A DNA stretch of 46,498 nucleotides from Deltaproteobacteria bacterium (lineage in GTDB: Bacteria; Desulfobacterota; Binatia; Binatales; Binataceae). The translations under genes were made by a program, and so were the position numbers. The DNA lies in assembly GCA_021801125.1 (NCBI GenBank), contig JAJYYI010000048.1:1-46498 (forward strand), given 5' to 3'. The notes under the pieces were generated by a model. That model was given only the letters and a program-made list of their open reading frames with translations, ran no database searches and was not told the origin of the DNA. Of the stretch, positions 26,395 to 35,365 are shown piece after piece. Each line of letters begins with the position of its first letter. Within the stretch, counting starts at the first letter, position 1.

Positions 26395-27873
26395 ATGAAA
26401 CTGTTGTTGGTTCATCCGAGCCCATTGATGTACAGCGAAATTTATTTGCGGCTCGAACCTCTCGGTGTGGAGCGGGTAGCGGCGTCGGCCCTCGCGGCGG
26501 GCCACGATGTGCGCATGGTTGACCTCCAGGTGTTCGAACATCGTGATCTGTGGAACCAGTTCGAGCAGTTTCATCCGGACGCGGTTGGGTTTTCGCTCAA
26601 TTACCTAGCTAATGTTCCTGAAGTCATAGATTTAGCCAAGGCGATTAAGCGCTCTCGGCCGGATTGTTTCGTCTTTGTCGGTGGTCATAGCGGGTCATTT
26701 ATTGCCGACGAGTTGTTGGAGCATGGCGCTGGATCGATTGATTGTGTGATGCGTGGCGAGGGAGAGCTGTCAACGCCGATGCTGCTGGAGGCGGTGGGGG
26801 ATCGGCAGCTTAGCAAAGTACCCGGTGCTGTTACCCCCGCAGGCAGCGGCCCGCCGCCGCCGCTTTTGCCGGACCTGGACAGGTTTCGGCCGGCCCGCCA
26901 TCTGGCGCGCCAGCGCCATAAGTACTTCATCGGCGTGCTCGACCCGTGCGCGTCAGCCGAGTTCACCCGCGGCTGCCCTTGGGACTGCTCCTTTTGCAGC
27001 GCCTGGACTTTTTATGGGCGAAGCTATCGGCAATCTTCGCCCGAGGCGGTGGCCGAGGACCTGGCAAGCATCCAGGAGCCGAACGTGTTTATCGTCGATG
27101 ATGTCGCGTTCATCCATCCCGAGCACGGTTTTGCTATCGGCCAAGCTCTTGAAAAGCGCAACGTCAAGAAGTCTTACTACCTGGAAACTCGCACTGACGT
27201 GCTCTGCCGCAACCGCGAGGTCTTCGAGTACTGGCGCAAGCTCGGTCTGCTCTACATGTTCCTGGGGATCGAGGCGATCGATGAGGAAGGGCTCAAGGCT
27301 CATCGCAAGCGCTCGCACGTTGATGTAAATCTTAAGGCGCTGGAAGTGGCGCGAGAGCTCGGCTTCACTGTCGCCATCAACCTAATCGCTGACCCTAGTT
27401 GGGACGTGCGCCGCTTTGAAATAGTTCGCGAGTGGGCGCTAAGCATCCCTGAAATCGTTCATCTGACCGTCGCCACGCCCTATCCAGGGACCGAGTTGTG
27501 GCACACCGAGTCTCGGCGGCTGACCACGCTCGATTACCGGCTGTTCGATATTCAGCACGCTGTGTTGCCGACACGCTTGCCGCTCGAGAACTTCTACGAG
27601 GAACTGGTCAAGACGCAGGGCGTGCTCAACCGCAAGCATTTGGGCATCGCGGCGCTGCGGCAAACGGCGGGAATCGCAGCTCGCCTGCTGGCTCGTGGGC
27701 AGACGAATTTCGTGCGGATGCTGTGGAAGTTTAACAAGGTATATAATGCTCAGCGTCAATACCAAGAGCACTTTAAGCCGGTGCAGTACAAGCTGCGGCC
27801 CCCGAAACGGATTGGCACGCTGCCGTCTCGGGCGGAATTGTACGTTCACGATCCGCGCGCGGCGAACGCTTGA
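26395..27873 (+). CDS. hpnR: Hopanoid C-3 methylase HpnR (B12-binding radical SAM)
   Basis: The 492 residues follow HpnR throughout. They open with a cobalamin-binding domain (MKLLLVHPSPLMYSEIYLRLEPLGVE, about 1-130). The radical SAM core carries CxxxCxxC in SRGC-like EFTRGCPWDCSFCSAW (Cys194, Cys198, Cys201). The C-terminal region has DYRLFDIQHAVLPTRLPLENFYEELVKTQ and GQTNFVRMLWKFN, both hallmarks of this enzyme. HpnR adds a methyl group at C-3 of hopanoids, bacterial membrane triterpenoids, with SAM and methylcobalamin. The reaction is known from the family. No squalene-hopene cyclase or other hpn gene lies in the window, so the rest of the pathway must be elsewhere. The recognition is strong. 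Confidence 0.93.
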   Translation: MKLLLVHPSPLMYSEIYLRLEPLGVERVAASALAAGHDVRMVDLQVFEHRDLWNQFEQFHPDAVGFSLNYLANVPEVIDLAKAIKRSRPDCFVFVGGHSGSFIADELLEHGAGSIDCVMRGEGELSTPMLLEAVGDRQLSKVPGAVTPAGSGPPPPLLPDLDRFRPARHLARQRHKYFIGVLDPCASAEFTRGCPWDCSFCSAWTFYGRSYRQSSPEAVAEDLASIQEPNVFIVDDVAFIHPEHGFAIGQALEKRNVKKSYYLETRTDVLCRNREVFEYWRKLGLLYMFLGIEAIDEEGLKAHRKRSHVDVNLKALEVARELGFTVAINLIADPSWDVRRFEIVREWALSIPEIVHLTVATPYPGTELWHTESRRLTTLDYRLFDIQHAVLPTRLPLENFYEELVKTQGVLNRKHLGIAALRQTAGIAARLLARGQTNFVRMLWKFNKVYNAQRQYQEHFKPVQYKLRPPKRIGTLPSRAELYVHDPRAANA

Positions 27874-27945
27874 GACTGCCGGTGCTCGAGGATGGAGCGT
27901 TTGCGGCTAAGGCAGGCCGGAGAGCAGGGCCGCAAGGAGCCGGCG

Positions 27946-28221
27946 ATGGCTAGCGAGAAGCGGAAATTCGAGGACGATCTCAAAGAGCTGGAGGCTATCG
28001 TGGATCGCCTCGATTCAGGCGAGATGGCGCTTGAAGAATCGATTTCAGCCTTCGAACGAGGCGTGGGCTTGGTCAAACGGCTGAACCAGCGCCTCGATGA
28101 GGTGGAGAAAAAGGTCGAGGTTTTGGTTCGTGATGCTCAGGGTGAGTTGCGCACCGGCCCGCTAGCCGCCACCGCCGAGGACAAGGAGCCTCCAACGAAC
28201 GACGAGGAGCCGCCCTTCTAA
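27946..28221 (+). CDS. xseB: Exodeoxyribonuclease VII small subunit
   Basis: The 91-residue protein has the XseB core KFEDDLKELEAIVDRLDSGEMALEESISAFERGVGLVKRLNQRLDEVEKKVEVL, which is helical and binds XseA. The acidic C-terminal tail is not conserved. A frame extends upstream to 27892, but AAGGAG at 27934-27939 lies 6 bases before the ATG at 27946, and the product then has the usual family length. Exonuclease VII degrades single-stranded DNA from both ends. The large subunit gene xseA is not in the window. The gene follows hpnR by about 70 bases, and tlyA follows it. The ispA and dxs genes that often sit between xseB and tlyA are missing. Confidence 0.92.
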   Translation: MASEKRKFEDDLKELEAIVDRLDSGEMALEESISAFERGVGLVKRLNQRLDEVEKKVEVLVRDAQGELRTGPLAATAEDKEPPTNDEEPPF

Positions 28222-28411
28222 AGCTTTCCTTTTCGTTGATATCCGTCCTATAACAGCCGTTGCGCCGGAAGGCTTAACGGCGCGGAAATGGCGCGGGCGC
28301 ACCGGGCTGCTCAAGAGCCTGTGTGATTCGTGCGGCTGTCAGGCCTGGCGAAGTGTCGCTGGCGCGAAAACACCTGACCATGGCGGATGTCAGCGGCCCA
28401 ATCTTTCTTCG

Positions 28412-29158
28412 ATGCGCGCGCGACTAGATGCTGAAATCGTACGGCGAGGGCTGGCGCAGAGCCGTGACCGGGCGCGCCGGTTGGTGCTCGCCGGCCGTGT
28501 GCGCGTGGATTCTCGGCCGGCCGCGAAGCCCGACCTAGCCGTGGATGCCGCCAGCCGTATCGAAGTGTTCGAAACCGTTGGCGTTTATGCAAGTCGAGGG
28601 GCCTACAAGCTCCTCGCCGCGCTTGAGCATTTCCGGCTTGACCCCGCCGGTCGATTAGCGCTTGATGTCGGCGCCGCTACCGGCGGATTTACCGACGTCC
28701 TTTTGCGCAGCGGCGCGGCCTCAGTGATTGCGCTTGACGTTGGCTACGGGCAGCTTGCCATGGAATTGCGCCGCAACCCGCGCGTGGTGATTCTCGAACG
28801 TGCCAACATCCGCTATGTCGAGCCAGCGGATCTGCCGTTCGCGCCCAGCCTTGTGACGATCGACGTCAGCTTCATTTCGCTCAAACTGGTGCTGCCGGCG
28901 GTGATGCGGTTGATGGCTGCGCCCGCGGAGATTATCGCTTTGATCAAGCCGCAGTTCGAAGTAGGAAAGGGCAAAGTAGGCAAGGGTGGGGTAGTTCGCG
29001 AGCCCGCCTTGCGCGTCGAGGCCCGCGATGCCGTCCTGGAGTTCGCTCGCGGGATCGGGCTCGAGGTCGTTGGTGCGATTGATTCGCCGATCGAAGGGGC
29101 AAAGGGAAATCGCGAATTCTTGGCCATGATGAGATGGAGCGGCGGACGAACCTCTTAA
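28412..29158 (+). CDS. tlyA: TlyA-family rRNA methyltransferase
   Basis: The 248 residues match TlyA, a 2'-O-methyltransferase acting on 16S and 23S rRNA cytidines and sometimes described as a hemolysin. An S4 RNA-binding domain occupies about 1-60 (RLDAEIVRRGLAQSRDRARRLVLAGRVRVD). The Rossmann methyltransferase follows with SAM-binding LALDVGAATGGFTDVLL (about 82-98), then ALDVGYGQL and DVSFISLKLVLPAV. KPQFEVGKGKVGKGGVVREP, the family-specific late motif, is present. The spacing to xseB is 190 bases, with the start at 28412. It is transcribed in the same direction as hpnR and xseB. Confidence 0.92.
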   Translation: MRARLDAEIVRRGLAQSRDRARRLVLAGRVRVDSRPAAKPDLAVDAASRIEVFETVGVYASRGAYKLLAALEHFRLDPAGRLALDVGAATGGFTDVLLRSGAASVIALDVGYGQLAMELRRNPRVVILERANIRYVEPADLPFAPSLVTIDVSFISLKLVLPAVMRLMAAPAEIIALIKPQFEVGKGKVGKGGVVREPALRVEARDAVLEFARGIGLEVVGAIDSPIEGAKGNREFLAMMRWSGGRTS

Positions 29159-29320
29159 ACCGTTGCCTCACCGCATGGTGCTACGCGGCGAAGCTCTGTA
29201 ACGTGCGTGGGGCGTGCGGGACGGTCCGCGTCGCTGGCAATGCCCAACGTTGTGCTCAGCGGGACGCGCTCGCGACGGATTGACAAGCACGCGTAATCCC
29301 CGCAAATTGGCGGTCAAACG

Positions 29321-30355
29321 ATGCTGGTTGCAAAGGTTTACGACTTCGGCGACATTCGTGTCGAGCCGGCCGAACGGCCTGCACCGGGGCCCCTCGATAT
29401 CTTGGTGCGCACTCGCGCCTGCGGTATATGCTCCAGTGACTTTCTGCCCTGGTACATTCGGCGAAAAGCACCCCTGGTGTTCGGCCATGAACCGGTTGGG
29501 ATCGTGGAAGAGGTCGGTGCGCAGGTCGACGGTTTCCGGCCCGGCGACCGGGTATTTGTTCATCATCACGCGCCCTGCTGGAATTGCGCTTCATGTCGGC
29601 GCGGCGAGTACGTGCAGTGCCCCACTTGGCGCTCAAGCAAGCTCGATCCGGGTGGGATGGCTGAATACTTCGTCGCAGCTCCCGTAAATCAACGTGACAC
29701 GCTGCGTTTGCCGGATAGCTTTAGCGACCTTGACGGCGTCCTGATCGAGCCCTTGGCGTGCGCGGTCAAAGCTTTGCGGCGCGCCGGCCTCAAGCCTGGG
29801 GAAACGGTGCTTATAACGGGTCTCGGCGTGATGGGGTTAATGAACTGCGCTCTGGCGCGCTTCATGGGCGCCGGTTTGATTATCGGCGCCGACCTGTACG
29901 CGGAGCGCGCCGGCCGTGCCAAGCAATTCGGCGCCGATGTCGGCGTAGTGGTATCGGACGGCAGCCTGGTTGAACAGGTACGTCGACTGACCAATGGAGC
30001 GATGGCCGACGTTGTGGTCGTTGGCCCTGGGACGGTGTCCGCATTGCGCGAAGGAATCGCCGCCGCCGGCAAGGGCGCGGCGGTGGTACAGTTCACTCCC
30101 GGGCCGCCCGGCGAATTCCTGGAAATCTCCCCGTACGATCTCTACTTCAATGAAACGCGAATCGTCCCCAGCTATTCGTGCGGTCCCGATGACACCAGGC
30201 AGGCCTTGCGGCTGATCGAAGCCGGGGTGATACGAGCGTCGCGGCTGGTTACGCATCAGTTCCCACTTACGGAAGCCGCCGAGGCATATCGAAGTGCGCA
30301 AAAGCCCGAGGCGGTGAAAGTGGTGGTTACCTTTGGGGAGAGTCAGGGAAATTAG
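29321..30355 (+). CDS. Zinc-dependent MDR alcohol/polyol dehydrogenase
   Basis: The 344-residue protein has the medium-chain dehydrogenase plan. Catalytic zinc ligands are in ACGICSSDF (Cys37) and VFGHEPVG (His56, Glu57). The structural zinc loop is CWNCASCRRGEYVQC (Cys86, Cys89, Cys92, Cys100). The NAD(P) fold starts at VLITGLGVMGLMNCALARFMGA. It resembles sorbitol, threonine and related dehydrogenases, which oxidise secondary alcohols in the cytoplasm. The alcohol is unknown. The gene follows tlyA by about 160 bases and precedes the cupin gene by about 80. Confidence 0.88.
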   Translation: MLVAKVYDFGDIRVEPAERPAPGPLDILVRTRACGICSSDFLPWYIRRKAPLVFGHEPVGIVEEVGAQVDGFRPGDRVFVHHHAPCWNCASCRRGEYVQCPTWRSSKLDPGGMAEYFVAAPVNQRDTLRLPDSFSDLDGVLIEPLACAVKALRRAGLKPGETVLITGLGVMGLMNCALARFMGAGLIIGADLYAERAGRAKQFGADVGVVVSDGSLVEQVRRLTNGAMADVVVVGPGTVSALREGIAAAGKGAAVVQFTPGPPGEFLEISPYDLYFNETRIVPSYSCGPDDTRQALRLIEAGVIRASRLVTHQFPLTEAAEAYRSAQKPEAVKVVVTFGESQGN

Positions 30356-30436
30356 GGCGTCCTCGCCACTTCTCGCTTCGCCCCTTTGGCCCAGTTGGCC
30401 GAGCCCGCTCGGCCATTTGAATAAGACGCGGATTCG

Positions 30437-30865
30437 GTGACAGCGAAGGGAACAGGCGATAAGCGGCCCCCGACCCTGAGGCGGTTTCGCTCAGGGTTCA
30501 GGTGGAGTCGGGTAAAAGTCGAACCCTACAAAATCGGACCCGAACGCGGCGGCGAGTATCGCGGGGCTGCGCGTCAGGTTTTGGCTGGCGCGCATGGCGA
30601 AAAAGTCGCCTTTCATGTGCGCTACTTTGAACTCGAACCGGAAGGATTTACCAGCCTCGAGCGCCATCGGCACGCCCATGTCGTCATCGCGATGGCGGGG
30701 CGCGGAATCGTGCGGGTTGGAGCCCGTCGATACGAAATCGCACCCTTCGATGCGATATACATAGGTCCCGACGAGCCGCATCAGTTGAGCGCCTCCGCGG
30801 GTGAAACCTTCGGCTTTTTCTGTATCGTAAATGCGCGTCGCGACCGGCCGCGCCCGTTGCGCTAG
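30437..30865 (+). CDS. Cupin-domain protein
   Basis: The 142-residue protein carries a single cupin barrel. Its first motif reads FTSLERHRHAHVVIAMAGRGIVRVG, with His and Glu metal-ligand candidates, and its second reads FDAIYIGPDEPHQLSA. The start is a GTG at 30437. Small cupins like this include isomerases, dioxygenases and metal-dependent regulators, and no specific reaction can be assigned. The upstream dehydrogenase gene is close enough to suggest co-transcription and a common sugar or polyol pathway. That link is inference. Confidence 0.8.
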   Translation: MTAKGTGDKRPPTLRRFRSGFRWSRVKVEPYKIGPERGGEYRGAARQVLAGAHGEKVAFHVRYFELEPEGFTSLERHRHAHVVIAMAGRGIVRVGARRYEIAPFDAIYIGPDEPHQLSASAGETFGFFCIVNARRDRPRPLR

Positions 30866-31374
30866 CTCGGCTTAACGCGGCGCGACCAGGGAGTCGCTGC
30901 TGTGGATGTTTGGGCGCGTTTTCCCAGATCCCGCGTGCCCAGCGCGACCTCGGGACCGTTGGCTCTTACCGTTGATTTAACCCCGGAAGTGGAAAGGGGC
31001 TCCGGCGGACGGCCAAATAGAAAACCCACCGAGAGTGCGTTCTCAACTCAGACACCTATCGACGAGCATGAAGAACTGTCTGCGCTTGCATGATGAAGCG
31101 GTGGCTTACGCCCAAGGCAAGAAGAAAGTAAAAGCGCCGCGAAGCGTACGGCTTCGCTCCACCAGGGGATGGCCGCCGCGATTGTCTAGATAGCTTGCGG
31201 GATTTTTCGGCCGGCAAAAACATTCACGCCGCGAAGACAAAGCCACCTCTTGAGCATAGAAGCCAACCTTGTTTCGCGGCGCGAAACGGAGTGTATCATG
31301 CCTGCGCCCGATGTCCCGTTTTAGGCGACTTCAAGCGTAGCAGGCAGCGTAGAGCGTCGAAATCGTCCCTGCTC
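30866..31374. other. Intergenic region between convergent cupin and lipoprotein genes
   Basis: About 510 bases with a 63-codon frame (30902-31093) that lacks family-like features and is not called. No terminator with a T run or repeat array was found. Confidence 0.5.
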
Positions 31375-31743
31375 TTACGAGCTCGACTTGGACGACTTGT
31401 GAGCTGAGTGATGGCGCCGCCGCATACGACGCATGCCTTTGCGCGGCGCGGAAGCAGCGGTCTTCTCCGCGATAGCCTCAGCACGTTCGGCCGCAGCGCG
31501 GGCGTCATTCGCAGCTTGCTCAACACGGCTGGCCGCGGCTTGCGCCTGAGCTGCTGCCTGCTGAGCCTGGGATGCAGCGGCGTCCGCGCGCGAAGCTGCC
31601 TGGTCAGCGCGGCTGGCTGCGTTCATCGCCTCTTGCGCCGGATCCGGCTTGTTCGACGCGCATCCGGCCAAAACGGTCAGCGCGAGCGCCGTTCCGGCCA
31701 ATCCGATAAAAGTTGAGGTCCGTTTAATCAACCCGTTTCTCAT
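31375..31743 (-). CDS. Lpp-like alanine-zipper lipoprotein
   Basis: The 122-residue product has a signal peptide ending VLAGC (Cys at about 28) and then an alanine-rich helix. Its heptads are of the form AxxAAxx from about 37 to 95 (ASRADQAASRADAAASQAQQAAAQAQAAA). Such a helix forms a trimeric alanine-zipper coiled coil, as in Lpp of the outer membrane. The last 20 residues are Arg, His, Lys and Ser rich (RRMRRRHHSAHKSS), which could contact peptidoglycan or nucleic acid or other anions. It has a strong GGAGGGG ribosome binding site and is expected to be highly expressed. A second copy of the type is encoded at 34325-34609. Confidence 0.8.
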   Translation of the reverse strand: MRNGLIKRTSTFIGLAGTALALTVLAGCASNKPDPAQEAMNAASRADQAASRADAAASQAQQAAAQAQAAASRVEQAANDARAAAERAEAIAEKTAASAPRKGMRRMRRRHHSAHKSSKSSS

Positions 31744-31856
31744 TCCCTAACCCCTCCTTGAAGTTTCGCGGACACCCAAAGGTTGCAGAAAATCATTCGC
31801 TGCAATCGTTGCACAAAGACATTACGCTTGCAAGGCCAAAAGCTGGCACGGGCGCT

Positions 31857-31890
31857 CGGGTCTAACCAGCGAAGAGGCTGGTTAGACCCG
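31857..31890. terminator. Strong hairpin downstream of groEL
   Basis: CGGGTCTAACCAGC (31857-31870) pairs perfectly over 14 bp with GCTGGTTAGACCCG (31877-31890), with loop GAAGAG. It is about 20 bases after the stop of the reverse-strand groEL. No long T run follows on either strand, so it may act as a terminator or protect the 3' end. Confidence 0.55.
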
Positions 31891-31909
31891 TCGTGCAGTA
31901 GGTCGTAGA

Positions 31910-33580
31910 TTAGAAAGCGTCATCCCCAAAGTCGTCGAAACCGTCGCCATGGCCCCCCATTCCACCGTGTCCATGGTGCGAATGCGGGTGCGGCGGGGTT
32001 TTCTTCTTCGGTTGCTCCGCGATCGACGCCTCCGTGGTAATCAGGAGCGAGGCCACGCTGGCCGCGTTCTCCAGCGCCGTGCGGACAACCTTGGCAGGGT
32101 CGATTACACCCGCCGACTCCAGGCGCTCAAAGGTCTGCGTAGTGGCATTGAAGCCAAAATCGCCCTTCCCATCGAGCACCTTCTGGTAAACCACCGCGGG
32201 GTCGTATCCAGCGTTGAAGGCGATCTGCCTGAGCGGCTCGCTCAGAGCGCGCAAGACGATCTGAGCGCCGGAGGCACGGTCGCCGGTTAACTTAAGCTCC
32301 TCGACCTGCTTTTGCGCTCGAACCAATGCTACACCGCCGCCTGGCACGACGCCTTCTTCTACTGCCGCCCTAAGCGCATTAACCGCGTCATCGACGCGCG
32401 CCTTTTTCTCCTTGAGTTCTGGCTCGGTGGCCGCGCCGACCTTGATTACCGCTACGCCGCTGGAAAGCTTAGCTAGGCGCTCCTGCAACTTTTCGCGGTC
32501 GTATTCGGACGTGGTTTCCTGGATACGTGCGCGGATTTGCTCGACCCGCGCCTCGATATCGCGTTTTTTGCCGGCCCCTCCGACGATGGTCGTGTTGTCC
32601 TTGTCGACGGTCACACGGCGGCATCGCCCGAGGCTATCGAGCTTTATGTTTTCCAACCTAAGGCCGAGTTCTTCGGCGACCATCTTGCCGCCCGTCAGAA
32701 TGGCGATGTCCTCAAGCATCTCCTTTCGCCGGTCGCCGAAGCCGGGCGCTTTCACCGCGACCACCCGAAGCGCGCCGCGCAGCTTGTTGACCACCAATGT
32801 CGCCAACGCTTCGCCTTCGACGTCCTCGGCAATTATCAAAAGCGAACGTCCTTCGCGGAGCACCCGTTCGAGCAGGGGGACTAGGTCACGGACGTTGGAA
32901 ATTTTCTTCTCGTGAATCAGAACCCAGGCGTCCTCCAGCTCGGCGATCATTCTTTCGGGCTCGGTGACAAAGTAGGGCGAGAGGTAGCCGCGATCGAACC
33001 GCATGCCCTCGACCAGGTCGAGCGTGGTCTCCAGGCCGCGCGCCTCCTCCACCGTGATGACGCCTTCCTTGCCGACTTTTTCCATGGCCTGAGCGACGAT
33101 CGAGCCTATCGCCCTGTCGCCATTCGCGGCGACGGTTGCGACATGCTCCATCTGTCGCGGATCATTCACGCGCTTGGCGCTGTCGCGTAAATGTTCGCAG
33201 ACCTTTGCCACCGCGGCGTCGATGCCTCGCTTCAGGTCCATCGGGGCCGCGCCGGCCGCTAGAAGGCGCATGCCTTCCCGCAAAATGGCCCGTGTCAGCA
33301 CGGTGGCCGTGGTTGTGCCGTCTCCGGCGACGTCCTGGGTCTTTTGCGCCGCTTCTCGAATGAGGCGTGCGCCCAAATTTTCGAACTTGTCCTCGAACTC
33401 GAGTTCCTTGACTACTGTGACGCCGTCTTTGGTAACCAATGGAGCGCCGAAGCTGCGCTGGATGAGAACGTTGCGCCCTTTGGGGCCCAGCGTCACCCGC
33501 GCCGCCTCGGTGACCAAAGAGGCGCCGGCGACGATTCCTGCGCGCGCGCGTTCGTGAAGTTCAACCACCTTGGCCGGCAT
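31910..33580 (-). CDS. groEL: Chaperonin GroEL with a histidine-rich C-terminus, no adjacent groES
   Basis: The 556-residue protein is a full-length GroEL. Nucleotide-site motifs are [10 protein letters not shown] (31-40) and DGTTTATVL (Asp87), and [10 protein letters not shown] holds the catalytic aspartate region. The apical substrate- and GroES-binding segment [11 protein letters not shown] and the helix around LLERVLREG are kept. The tail is unusual: instead of GGM repeats, the last about 32 residues are [16 protein letters not shown] and on to DFGDDAF, with six histidines. No groES gene lies within 3 kb upstream (the space upstream to 33707 holds no ORF), and I see no CIRCE element. A second groESL elsewhere is likely, which would make this a paralogue. 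It has a good AGGAGGTGA site. Confidence 0.93.
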   Translation of the reverse strand: MPAKVVELHERARAGIVAGASLVTEAARVTLGPKGRNVLIQRSFGAPLVTKDGVTVVKELEFEDKFENLGARLIREAAQKTQDVAGDGTTTATVLTRAILREGMRLLAAGAAPMDLKRGIDAAVAKVCEHLRDSAKRVNDPRQMEHVATVAANGDRAIGSIVAQAMEKVGKEGVITVEEARGLETTLDLVEGMRFDRGYLSPYFVTEPERMIAELEDAWVLIHEKKISNVRDLVPLLERVLREGRSLLIIAEDVEGEALATLVVNKLRGALRVVAVKAPGFGDRRKEMLEDIAILTGGKMVAEELGLRLENIKLDSLGRCRRVTVDKDNTTIVGGAGKKRDIEARVEQIRARIQETTSEYDREKLQERLAKLSSGVAVIKVGAATEPELKEKKARVDDAVNALRAAVEEGVVPGGGVALVRAQKQVEELKLTGDRASGAQIVLRALSEPLRQIAFNAGYDPAVVYQKVLDGKGDFGFNATTQTFERLESAGVIDPAKVVRTALENAASVASLLITTEASIAEQPKKKTPPHPHSHHGHGGMGGHGDGFDDFGDDAF

Positions 33581-33761
33581 GTGTTCTTACTTTCACCTCC
33601 TGGCAGACTGCCGTTAGCAAGGGAGAAACAAATCCCGCCCAGCCGTATACGTGCTGTAATTCGCCTCGAAATTAATCATCGATTGTTAGTTCACAAGTCG
33701 GTGCGCCTTGGGTATGACGCGTTTTAATGTTAAAAAATCCAGAAGAGCCGAAACCTGGCGC

Positions 33762-34229
33762 ATGAAACCTTCAGGAAACCATAAGCGTCCATCTCGACGT
33801 CTTGGGCTGACCGTGCTTTCGGCTTCGACGTGCACGTTGATAATCGGCGCGTTTATCGGCCACAAGATGCCGGCCGGGGAGCGACAAGACTCTCTGGGGC
33901 TCGACTTGAAGCGTACGGTACGGGCCCTGATTGAAGGTGCCCAAGCCGACGACCCCCCTACAGACCATCACGACCAGCTTTCAGCGGACAAACTTGACGC
34001 TTACATCCGCGTGTACTCGGCGATGCAGCGTGACCACGGCTTGCCGCTCGAGCTGGCGGCCAAGCAACAGGGGCTCTCCGTCGACGCCTTCAGACAAATT
34101 GAAGAACGAGTCGAGAGTAACGACGCATTGCGCCGTCGAGTTCGGCGAGTGCTCGTCGAAGCCGCCAAGCATCCCGAACACGCCTACACGGGCGCTCAAC
34201 AGCAAAACCGCTCCGGCGCCGGCCAGTAA
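33762..34229 (+). CDS. Hypothetical membrane-anchored or secreted protein
   Basis: The family is not recognised. The frame is open from a TTG at 33708. Starts at 33714 and 33762 are also possible, and I list the ATG at 33762, which begins just before the basic residues and one hydrophobic helix (LTVLSASTCTLIIGAFIGH). The rest is a charged, mostly helical domain: LDAYIRVYSAMQRDHGLPLELAAKQQGLSVDAFRQIEERVESNDALRRRVRRVLVEA. That segment loosely resembles DUF4168-type helical repeats, without certainty. It is divergent from groEL (about 180 bases between the starts) and converges on the second Lpp-like lipoprotein gene. The hydrophobic segment could be a signal peptide or anchor. Confidence 0.55.
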   Translation: MKPSGNHKRPSRRLGLTVLSASTCTLIIGAFIGHKMPAGERQDSLGLDLKRTVRALIEGAQADDPPTDHHDQLSADKLDAYIRVYSAMQRDHGLPLELAAKQQGLSVDAFRQIEERVESNDALRRRVRRVLVEAAKHPEHAYTGAQQQNRSGAGQ

Positions 34230-34252
34230 AGGCGGCCCTCAGCTAAAGAACA

Positions 34253-34281
34253 AAAGGCGGAAAGGAAGTCTCTCCGCCTTT
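34253..34281. terminator. Bidirectional rho-independent-type terminator
   Basis: AAAGGCGGA (34253-34261) pairs with TCCGCCTTT (34273-34281) over 9 bp. It lies between the stops of two convergent genes. On the reverse strand the stem is followed by CTTTTGTTCTTT, and on the forward strand by a weaker T-rich stretch. It probably ends both transcripts. Confidence 0.6.
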
Positions 34282-34324
34282 CAATCGTTTTCCCGCTTAG
34301 GCTGGAACCGAAGAACCTTTACGC

Positions 34325-34609
34325 CTACTTCAGGACCGAAGTTCTAAACGCGGCTTCGAGGCGCGCCACGGCGTCGCGAGCACGGCGCGCTGCGTCTTCC
34401 GCGCTAGCCGCCTGCTGTTCAGCACGTTGCGCTGCGGCCTGCGCGCTCTGTGCCGCCTGCGCCGCGCGATTAGCCGCCGCTTCAGCGTTGTCCGCCCCTG
34501 CCTTGGCCCGCACGGTGGCTTGATTGATCTGCTCCATGTTCGGCCCGCACGCGGCAAGCAACGTTGTAATCCCCAAAGCTGCGAGTAGACTGACCGACGA
34601 ACTCTTCAT
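34325..34609 (-). CDS. Lpp-like alanine-zipper lipoprotein, second copy
   Basis: The 94-residue product starts at the ATG at 34609, which follows a GGAGGAGGTG ribosome binding site. A longer frame to 34699 lacks one. The signal peptide ends TLLAAC. The mature part is a continuous helix with AAxxAAxx spacing (NAEAAANRAAQAAQSAQAAAQRAEQQAASAEDAARRA), the alanine-zipper pattern of Lpp. It ends in a lysine (RTSVLK), the kind of residue that links Lpp to peptidoglycan in E. coli. Whether this happens here is inference. It is similar in design to the protein encoded at 31375-31743, on the other side of groEL. Confidence 0.8.
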   Translation of the reverse strand: MKSSSVSLLAALGITTLLAACGPNMEQINQATVRAKAGADNAEAAANRAAQAAQSAQAAAQRAEQQAASAEDAARRARDAVARLEAAFRTSVLK

Positions 34610-34900
34610 CCGAAGCACCTCCTCCTGTTGAGTCATCAAAACCGCATTTTCCGCTGACGCCGGTTTAGCTTCCTCACCTAACGGCGCCAATACTGGCAAA
34701 TCTGGCGCTACGACGCAAGCTCGTTGTGAAGCGCACCATATATATGCGGTAGCGAATGGCGGCTTTAGGTGGCCCGACTTTTGCGCTCTACTTCGCGTCC
34801 GCGCGACAACGCGCTAAGATGAAGTCGATCTGTCACGCGCGGCTTAACCCAACGCTTGGCTGCGCATCACAGCGCAGCTCGAAGTGCCGGGAGCTCTGTG

Positions 34901-35365
34901 ATGCGCGACGCGCTTATGCCGGTTGCAATTTGCGATGCCAAGCACGAGGACCTCGCCGACATCGTGCGTATCGAGCGTTTGTGCTTCTCGCAGCCTTGGA
35001 GCAGGGGGTCTTTTGAACGAGAGCTCACGCTGCCGTTCTCGCGCCTGGCGATAGCACGGTTGGAGTCCGGTACAAGCGGGTTTTTGTGTCGTTGGCTTAT
35101 CGCTCAGGAGTGCCACATTCTTAATATTGCGGTGCATCCCGATCTGCGCCGCCACGGTATTGGCAGCCGTCTTCTGAGCTGGGCGGTGGCCGAGGCGCAA
35201 GCAAAGGGCGCTACCTTCATCACGTTGGAGGTTCGCCGCTCGAACTTGGCCGCGCGCAGCCTCTACCGCAAGTTCCAGTTCGAGGAGCGACGCCTGCGGC
35301 GCAATTACTACGGGCCGGGTGAGGACGCCCTGGTGATGGAGCGTCGAGTGAACACTTCCCGCTAG
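34901..35365 (+). CDS. rimI: Ribosomal protein alanine N-acetyltransferase RimI-like
   Basis: The 154-residue GNAT protein has CFSQPWSRGSFERELTLPFSRLAIA in its first half. The acetyl-CoA loop is HPDLRRHGIGSRLLSWAVAEA, followed by FITLEVRRSNLAARSLYRKFQFEERRLRRNYYGP. This matches RimI, which acetylates the N-terminus of ribosomal protein S18. Some members have broader specificity. In-frame starts occur at 34856, 34901 and 34916, and I chose the middle ATG because the family begins about there. The gene precedes the mobile element, whose left octamer begins 61 bases after the stop. Confidence 0.85.
   Translation: MRDALMPVAICDAKHEDLADIVRIERLCFSQPWSRGSFERELTLPFSRLAIARLESGTSGFLCRWLIAQECHILNIAVHPDLRRHGIGSRLLSWAVAEAQAKGATFITLEVRRSNLAARSLYRKFQFEERRLRRNYYGPGEDALVMERRVNTSR

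Noticed and set aside
30902-31093. A 63-codon frame downstream of the cupin gene
   Set aside because: It has no ribosome binding site and no family-like sequence. It looks like a random open stretch.
33581-33707. Possible groES or CIRCE heat-shock operator upstream of groEL
   Set aside because: No ORF of GroES size or motif fits the region, and no TTAGCACTC-type inverted repeat was found. Only a ribosome binding site is clear.
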